64,000 bases of DNA from Dipylidium caninum. Its lineage: Eukaryota > Platyhelminthes > Cestoda > Cyclophyllidea > Dipylidiidae. Each line of letters starts with the position of its first letter. Positions within the stretch are counted from its first letter, which is position 1. The notes under the pieces are model-generated. The model searched no databases. It saw only the letters and a program-made list of their open reading frames with translations, and was not told the DNA's origin. A program made the translations under genes and the position numbers. Positions 57,101 through 64,000 of this stretch are shown in pieces. The stretch is from assembly GCA_017562135.1 (NCBI GenBank), contig QEYB01000825.1, positions 186,001 to 250,000 on the forward strand. The letters run 5' to 3'.

Positions 57101-57715
57101 TGTTAATTAGGTATCTAGAAAATTAAAGTTGTCTGCAAAAATACTCCCCTGACTGATACACGTGGTCTACTCTAATTCCCCATGACTAAATGATTACATA
57201 TATTGTGGGGGTTGAGGACCTAACCATGTTATCTCGCCTTAACTCATGTGATCAACTTATAGTACGTCGCCGAGGCGATAACAAGCGATCTCCCAAACGG
57301 CTAATTTACCTTCATATTTAGCGATAAATGGGGTCAGTTAAAAGCATACTTGATCACGCGGCCAAAGAGATAAAATCGCAGAACTTGGGGCGGGACAAAG
57401 CTAAATTTGCGAAGGCAATTCTGGCGGACGGATTTCATAGTGGCGTTAAAATGGGATGAATATGTCCACGATGTTCGGCATGCACATAAATCCGACTGGA
57501 GTTCCACGAAATGAAAGGGACTACACAAGTAGTCATGGGACCAAAGAAGACACTTCAGACTGGACTTAAAATACGTTTTTTTCCGTCATACGCTGAAGGA
57601 CGCGCCGGTCTCAATGACTATCGCTTGATCAGGTCGGCTTGGAGACAAGTGGATTCTCTTATCAAGCCAAACTGAATGTTTTAGTCCTAGTGAAGGTTCC
57701 CTTTTGCACGATTAA
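54131..57715. other. A+T-rich intergenic region beyond GTF3C3
   Basis: No supported gene in about 3.6 kb. Short open frames (60-85 codons) have no motifs. The GTF3C3 promoter should lie near 54150-54400, but I see no clear core element. Confidence 0.5.
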
Positions 57716-58159
57716 ATGAAATGGCGGATAAAAACACTTTATCGGCAAAGATTAGGCTCAAATTTTATGCTCAGTAGCACAATCAGGCACTGGCAGTGGC
57801 AGCAGGCTTACCGAGCCAACTCCAAAGGCTACGTTGCAACCCACGCTGAAGGATTTGGCCTGTCTGAACTTGTTGGATCCGTCAAAATGGGTGTGGCCCC
57901 AGGAGTGACGGTAAACTTTCACGTAGACAGCTCCATGTCGATGATCTTTTATGGTGAAATTAGGTGTTTGCTCAGAGAGGGTACTTTTTGCGCTAAACCG
58001 GACTTCATAATCTACCGAAACGTGGTTTCAGCTGCCATTCGCTCCACCGTCCAATTGATTGCTGGAATACCACTGTGCTTATTTAAATCAGCAATAAATA
58101 ACACTTACCCTTGTGTTTATCAACCGGGCAGCGAATGTTTATATCGCTACGGGAATTGA
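57716..58159 (+). CDS. Unrecognised 147-codon open frame
   Basis: The longest uninterrupted frame in the A+T-rich 54-58.5 kb region, starting with ATG and ending with TGA. The predicted protein has mixed composition (EGFGLSELVGSVKMGVAPGV, FYGEIRCLLREGTFCAKPDF), no signal peptide and no family I know. It might be a single-exon orphan gene, one exon of a larger gene, a decayed element or chance. The codons around 57890-57960 look more like coding sequence than the flanks, but I cannot show this. Confidence 0.2.
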   Translation: MKWRIKTLYRQRLGSNFMLSSTIRHWQWQQAYRANSKGYVATHAEGFGLSELVGSVKMGVAPGVTVNFHVDSSMSMIFYGEIRCLLREGTFCAKPDFIIYRNVVSAAIRSTVQLIAGIPLCLFKSAINNTYPCVYQPGSECLYRYGN

Positions 58160-59828
58160 TATTGTTTACAAGAAAAACCGCCATTATGTCTTCAAGAAAC
58201 TATACTTAAGAAGTGTTTTACTTTTCACTATTATACAGACAAGACTCGGCACAAGTGCAACCTCACAGTTATTTATCGTTTTAAAAAAAAGACACTGACC
58301 CGCACATAACTCCGATAAAAAACGTAAAAATAATAAATTTTGTTGGCTTACGTGAAGGCAGTTGTGCGTAAGCACCCGAACGTCACGCCGGGCAGGTGCG
58401 AAATCCGGTTAGTTCAGGCCTCACCACAATTCATCTAATGAAAATCGATCAGGCTCTGAGTCATACTGTGTGATAATCGATGGTACACACCAGCACTTTG
58501 GTAGGAAGAGCCTAAACGCCTGCCCTTTAGTCGGTTGACATAGCGACCGAGTCAACCTAATTTAAGCGCTACTTGTAAGGTCACGGGACCGTGGGTTATG
58601 CGAGGGTGGGAGCGGGGACGAAATACTCCCCACAGAGGGAATAAGCGAAATGCAACAGTTGCGTAAAAGTACTCTCGCAGTCGACGTGATGTGAGTGTAT
58701 GGGACTTACTCGCATTAAACACAGTTAAGCATCTGATCTCGTAATGTTGCCACTAAAAGTTCACTTTGAGCCCGAGATGCAGGCTAGAATATCGGCCGTT
58801 TGAAAGGGCAGGCGTAAGACGATACCACCAACTTGGCCTCGAAACGTCCTGTGAGTAACACACAGGCAGGCCGACCACCGTAACTGCTTCGCGTCGCCAC
58901 CCTCACCGCGGTTCCACCGACGCTTGAACAATGACCTCAACAAGTACCAAAGACTCAAAGGCGCCAATTTTGCCACTGAAATGAGCCGACTGGTCCAGAG
59001 ATCTTAACAAACTGATAAATAGTACTATATTTCGGCATTGGGAAACTACACACATGGGGATAGAGGTCGGCAAGTTAACGTAGCCAAAACAAACGCACAG
59101 GGAGGATGCTTGTGGTGCAGCAGAGGTAGGGTGGGGGAAGGGGGGCGTGACTGAGGCGATCCATCGCCCACTTACAAGACCTAGAAACTCCCTATTTACA
59201 TTTAAGCAATTCTGCCTTAGGGAAGAGAAAAGGGGAAGGAGAGAGGAGGGGAGCAGGAGGGGGTTTGCCTCTGGAATTTTTGGTGCGGTGATGTGACAAC
59301 AGCGCTCTAGCAAAAGGATAATCATTTCCATTTCTCCTCGTTGAGGAGCACCAAAACAATCTCCTCGTTGAGGCAACAAATAGACGTGTGTGTGTGCGTA
59401 TAGGAAAAAGAAAAGAACGGAAATTGTATGAGGGAGTAAAGACGAAAAGACCTAGGAAATGCGAGCAGTGAACGACTGGGAGGTGTTGGCAAGCGTCGTT
59501 GTCTGGTGCAGACACTGTCGAAATTCCTCCACTTGGACAGCGTCGAGGGAGTGGTAACGCCGACGCGAGAGTGGTTGAAGCACTCCAGCCGAACGGCAAA
59601 ACTGGAACGGCAATGAAGAAGAAGAAGAGAAAGAAGAGTTTAGACAGGGTGTCAAATGATGACAAATTGCGTGACAGCGCCACCGTAACGATGGCGGGTA
59701 AGAGGCAGGCTGAAACAGGCGCCGGCGGTCGCCGAAAGGTCTGTCTCCACGATGACGCGTCAACGTCAAAGTGCACGTCTGTGCGTCTCAGCGCGACGAA
59801 GACCACCAAAGTGTAAACTTCAACCAGA
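58160..59828. other. Intergenic, rising G+C
   Basis: No supported gene. Between 58560 and 59830 composition is richer in G+C and opposing open frames overlap (59192-59809 on -, 59499-59816 on +, the latter with a KKKKRKK run). Neither shows a domain or fitting splice partners. Confidence 0.45.
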
Positions 59829-60281
59829 AATTAAGCCACTCCGCCACCAATTTAATCTGCAGAATTTGAAATGCCACTAACGTAGGGCATTTCTTCTGGC
59901 GGATTTCGACTGAGAGACTTTTAAAGCACGAATCCGAGCCAATAAACTGCCCGAATTAGACTTTAAAAGGCATGAGAAATTGACGCAAGAAGCAAGTTAG
60001 AGGGACTTTTGGCCGAAGGAAGTAAGAAGTCACCTCCGTTTTCATTCAATTGTCACAATTTTAAGAAGAATTTAAGTCAATCTGCCGCAATTAATCAAGT
60101 GAATTTGAAATGCTACGAAGATGGAGCATTTCCCCTGAAGGATTTCGACTGAGAGACTTAGAACACGAGACTGAGACACAAAATGCCCGAAGGGACCTAA
60201 AAAGGCACGAGGAATGGACAAAAGAGGCAAGTTACAGGGACTTTCGGCCCACAGAAGTTACCTTCGTTTTCATTCAGGTGA
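59829..60281. repeat. Tandem duplication, unit about 239 bp, two copies
   Basis: Copy one (59829-60067) and copy two (60068-60281) align with an offset of 239 bp. GAATTTGAAATGC occurs at 59862 and 60101. GGATTTCGACTGAGAGACTT, a GCCCGAA motif with a downstream AAAAGGCA(T/C)GAG, GAAGCAAGTTA against GAGGCAAGTTA, GGGACTTT(T/C)GGCC and CGTTTTCATTCA recur in the same order. Divergence of several tens of sites suggests an old duplication. It is not coding in any frame I can support. Confidence 0.9.
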
Positions 60282-61359
60282 AACGAACAAACATGCCAAG
60301 CCAATGAGACGGGATGAAGACAAGAAATCAAGAACAAAACAGTCAGGATGTCAATAGCCTGAAAAAAAAACACAAAAAGGTCCCATTTTGGGGGGAATAC
60401 TTCATCCGGCAACAACTAGTGCTGCAGTTGAATGAGCCCGAAATCACGAAACCCACAGAGTCTCGAGAGGAGAGTAAATACTTGACAATTTTCATTCATG
60501 GAAACACATTAGATCACCACATTCGCCTAATCAACTGTCAAATGAGAGAAGTTAGTGTAACGAGCCCCCCTCTCTCTCTCTCTCTCTCTCTCCACTCCCG
60601 TTTGAGCGCAAACCACAAAGCGCACAGAGTAAACATTTGATAAGGCATGAGTTCGGTTGTCAAGGTGGACTCGTGACGGAAGACCCAGGGAGGAGGAGAG
60701 ACGAAGTGGTGGCTCGACTACGTCCTAAGGCCAGTCTTTTTTGGTTTGATTACCTCAAAGGAGACTCGCCTGGGGTCAGAGGTTTCCACACGTGGATTCA
60801 AATCACCTTTGACAATGTCTCTGCACTCAAGTCAGACGAAAGATGTACGAAAAAAGGTAAATAAAGGAGATATCGTATCCGAGGGCAGAAGGAGGAGGAA
60901 AACGATTCTGATAAAAATGCCTCATTCCAACCCTCGTGGCCGACAGTCGCGTCTGGCGGTGGAAGGGGCAGCAGCAGCAGCTCGGGATGATGTGATATCC
61001 CTTGTTATTTAAAACTTTGTCCGGCGTTTTCCTCTCACCCTTTGCTGTCTTTAACTTTTGGCTAAAATTCGTGGTCTGCGGGGCAGAGAACGCTTCGACC
61101 TCGAAGGAGACTGACTTTTCGCAAGTCAATGAAGACGGTTTCCAACTACAAACAAAGGCATGGTAAAGGTGAACCACCTCCAGCTTCACAACTGCGTCCT
61201 CCACGCCCGAAGAAGTGCAGCCCACCCGGGAGCCCAAGAGATTGTCAAGGAGCTGACGAGGCTCAGAGCTCGCACAACAATGAGCCAACTGCATTTGTGG
61301 CAGGAAGCTCTTGCCGCGAGGCCACTTCGCGTCACGACTTGCAATAAAACAATTGCTGT
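60282..61359. other. Intergenic, downstream of the coiled-coil gene
   Basis: No supported gene. It includes the CT microsatellite and probably the 3' UTR of the - strand gene ending at 61360; no AATAAA on the - strand was found close by. Confidence 0.45.
60571..60592. repeat. (CT)n microsatellite
   Basis: Eleven or so uninterrupted CT units after a short C run. Simple-sequence repeat. Confidence 0.9.
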
Positions 61360-63655
61360 CTACAGGCCCGAAGGCGAATGGGGAGTCCTCACCTCAGCAC
61401 CGCGAGACGACGACGAAGACGACGACGGGGAGGGTGTCCTCTCCGTGTGCACCCGAGAGATGGGCGTGAGTCGCGGTGGCAACGAGGGGATGATGAGTTG
61501 CGGCGGCGGCAGATCATCATCTGTCGGCAGGAGGGTCGGCGGGGACAGAGCCACCGTCTCCGTCTCGGGAAAGAGTTGGGGCGGACAGTGGAGGCGTTTA
61601 GCCGTGGGCGTACGAAACTCCGTGCCCTCGTCAAACTCAAACTCGGCATCGAGGTGATCACGTTTAAGTTGCGCTTCTATTTCGAGTTGGCGGTGAAGGA
61701 GTTCCTCTTGGAAGCGGATCAGCTGGATCAACTGTTCGCGCAATTCGAGGATTTTTAACTCAATTTGGCGGTGATGACGGATGACCGCGCGAGTCTCAGT
61801 GAAGAAGGCGGCCGGAGTGGCGACAAGTACACCGAGCTAGAGGCGAATGACAGCCTTTTGTTACACACAATTGCATAAAAATCGAGTTAAAACACCGAAA
61901 TGCGGGTTAACCTCAAAAGACTAGGGTGATTAGGCGCTAGCAGACAGAATACTTTGAAGAAGAAAAACCCACTCCACCGAGCATTACCGTCTGAATAGAT
62001 GGAATGTCAACCCCACTCTTCAAAAAGGCTGAGAAAATGTTGAGACCAGCGAAGTATCCGGGGAATCTTCGCTCGAAGCAGGCCATTTAGAGGATAACTG
62101 GGTTACACATCAAGTGGTTTCGTAGCTAACGTCAGAATAACTGAAAATTGAGAAGCAAGTCAGGTTCAGATGCCCTCACTGCCCAACGCCCACTCGAGAA
62201 AAGAGTTGGGGTAAATGAGGGAGCAAATGAAATGTGACGTCTTGTGTGATGGGTAGGAAAAAAGGCAGACGAAGGGGTTTCTCCGTAATGCAGGTAAATC
62301 ATGTTTTCTACACAGACATGAAAAACACATGCCGGTGTGGAGAATTAGACCGTGACTTTTTTGAGAAATATTGAAGAGACAAGCGAGAATTAGTTCGCGC
62401 AGCGAGACTGAGACGAAAACAGAGAGCTCTTTACACATAAATGAGAGACTTGATTTTACGTTAGACTAAAAATAGCAGCTTAAGCGCTTATGTGAGGCGG
62501 AGATGCTATATATTTGCCAACAAACAATTTAACTTAACAGACGCCTAATTGTCTCAGTGTTTTCAGGTGTAAGTCGTCGCTTCTCTCCACCAAGTGAAGA
62601 AGAGTGAAGGTGTACAAGGTTGGCTGATGAAGCGACACAGCATTCCGACTTATTACTCCTATGAGGAAAACAACAGAGCAACCTAAATTGGTACAGTTTC
62701 AAGAAATTTTGGTTTTGTTCACGGTAGCCTATTTAGCATTGCAAACAAAACTCGGATCATCCGAAGAACATAGAGGTATTTCGAACGGAAGTGGAGAATG
62801 ACGGAGGGAATCTGGTTCTGGTTTGGTGAATTTTAAACAAAATCATAGTCCTGGGACTGCTATTTCAGTTTACACGTGATTTTCTACAGTACATTTTGTG
62901 AATTCTACCAGAGTCACTCATGGATCCCATGGAACAAACAATAATCGAGTGTACATGAGGAGTAATAAGTAAGATCCAGCTAACCTTGTTGGCAAAAGAG
63001 TCAATCAGGCGCCGTCCCTCCTCGTGCATAGATGTTATTGTCTCCTCCAGCCTGCTGACATCCCTCACAAACTGGTCCCGACGTTTCCTCTCGTGGCCCA
63101 CTTTGTCCAACGCCTCTACCGAATCCTCTGGATGTCGCATTTGAATAGACTGCCTGAGATGCGCCCGTTTCGTCAATTCTAGGAGCAGGAGGAAGAAAAA
63201 TGATGCGTATTAAAATTTATGCGACGAAGATGATGTTTCCAAGTTAGTTTGGATGCTACGAACGACAGGTTTCACATCCAGTGGGTTTTTGCCACTCACA
63301 TTAGCCACAAAATGCATTTTACCCAGCACAAGAGGCTTACTGGGACGACGGCGCAGAGTACAGTGTGACGAGTGCCTGCGTCGACGATGGGGATTTCTTT
63401 CTCTCGCATCCCCGTAGAGGAGGGACCACGGGGGAGGGGAAGGGCTATCACTTAGGGGCAGTAATAGGGGCTCCGTCTTCTGCTCTGACTTGGCTTTGAA
63501 GGCGAGATCGACGGGCACAGAGGAGGTCAGTGCACAACCATAGGGTAGGCACGAAAAGGGAGATGGCGAAGCCGATGCCGAGGGAGGTGAGTTGGAGAGG
63601 TCACTCAAAGGTTGCGAGAGGCACTGACTGGATGATGGTGTCAAGCAGACAGTGT
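61360..63655 (-). CDS. Unrecognised coiled-coil protein, C-terminal part
   Basis: Four - strand exons fit in phase: 63323-63655, 62985-63178, 61988-62071 and 61360-61836 (with stop). They encode about 362 residues, and the first begins in phase, so earlier exons lie beyond 64000. The visible order is a Ser/Pro-rich segment, a basic RRRRHSSHCTLRRRPSK patch, then a charged helix (SVEALDKVGHERKRRD, VSRLEETITSMHEEGRRL). A hydrophobic aromatic segment RRFPGYFAGLNIFSAFLKSG follows. A strong coiled coil comes next (HRQIELKILELREQLIQLIR, EELLHRQLEIEAQLKRDH), and last a Ser/Pro-rich tail with a serine run. I do not recognise the family. The coiled coil suggests a structural or scaffold role, but this is weak. 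The four exons share matched phases and consistent GT-AG borders, which is the main evidence that they form one gene. Confidence 0.6.
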
Positions 63656-64000
63656 CTACAAGGCGAAGTGGAGGTAAAGAGCGAGCTCGTAGTTGACCTT
63701 AAATGACTTAGGAGCGAGCACTCGAGACGTCTTTGACTCATAAAAAAAGAGCATAAAACGGTATAGGCGACAGACTTTCACCTAATCCTAATTGCTAGAA
63801 GGTGCGCATTGAAGCTCTAAAACAATTCCGATCCGGTAAAAGTCACAAGATTAATAGATCACCATCCATCACATTGCTTCCGGACAAATAGCACACAAAA
63901 TACATGGTAATAAAAGGCGAGATAAATTTATCAAGTGGCAAAAAGTACAAAAATATAACAGAGATCCAAAGTGCTGCTAGACAAGAGCCTGAAATAAATC
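63656..64000. other. Intron of the coiled-coil gene at the window edge
   Basis: Upstream (5') intron sequence of the - strand gene, ending in an acceptor with CTTGTAG. No further exon is visible before the window ends. Confidence 0.5.

Noticed and set aside
59192..59816. Opposing frames of 205 (-) and 105 (+) codons, the latter with a Lys/Arg run
   Set aside because: Both lie in a G+C-rich patch, no domain, and no phase-compatible link to the neighbouring - strand gene.

Overview
This window is nuclear DNA of a bilaterian animal. It holds spliced genes with GT-AG introns of 55 bp to several kb and no bacterial features. Short introns mixed with long ones, and a splice acceptor placed 2 nt upstream of a start codon (compatible with spliced-leader trans-splicing), make a flatworm, probably a tapeworm, my best guess. 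That is inference; no sequence here is diagnostic of a species.

I rebuilt eight genes by eye, matching splice phases across exons. On the + strand, left to right: the 3' half of an SLC4A11-type transporter (760-10611); a beta-1,4-galactosyltransferase-like type II enzyme (13224-16063); TBP-related factor 2/TBPL1 with a long C-terminal extension (17988-21682); V-ATPase catalytic subunit A (23136-30501, 621 aa); and an NXF/TAP mRNA export factor (31637-35109, 659 aa). On the - strand: a secreted thrombospondin type-1/trypsin-fold protein (43614 down to 37448); TFIIIC subunit GTF3C3 (54124 down to 46494); and the 3' part of an unrecognised coiled-coil protein whose 5' end lies beyond the window (63655 down to 61360). 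NXF and the protease gene converge.

Base composition is mosaic. Roughly 1-12.6 kb and 35.1-46.4 kb are visibly G+C rich and hold the transporter and the protease. The stretches 12.7-35 kb and 46.5-58.5 kb are A+T rich and hold mainly housekeeping genes.

The most unusual structure is a pair of imperfect inverted repeats, about 1 kb each (40761-41747 and 44080-45068), that bracket the promoter and signal-peptide exon of the protease gene. The encoded protease carries GDTGGG in place of GDSGGP. Other points to check are a phase-neutral 120-nt candidate cassette exon in the V-ATPase A gene, a 55-nt intron that joins an acidic segment to an Ala/Thr/Pro-rich tail in TRF2, and a 239-bp tandem duplication. 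I saw no tRNA, rRNA, CRISPR array or intact transposase or reverse transcriptase.
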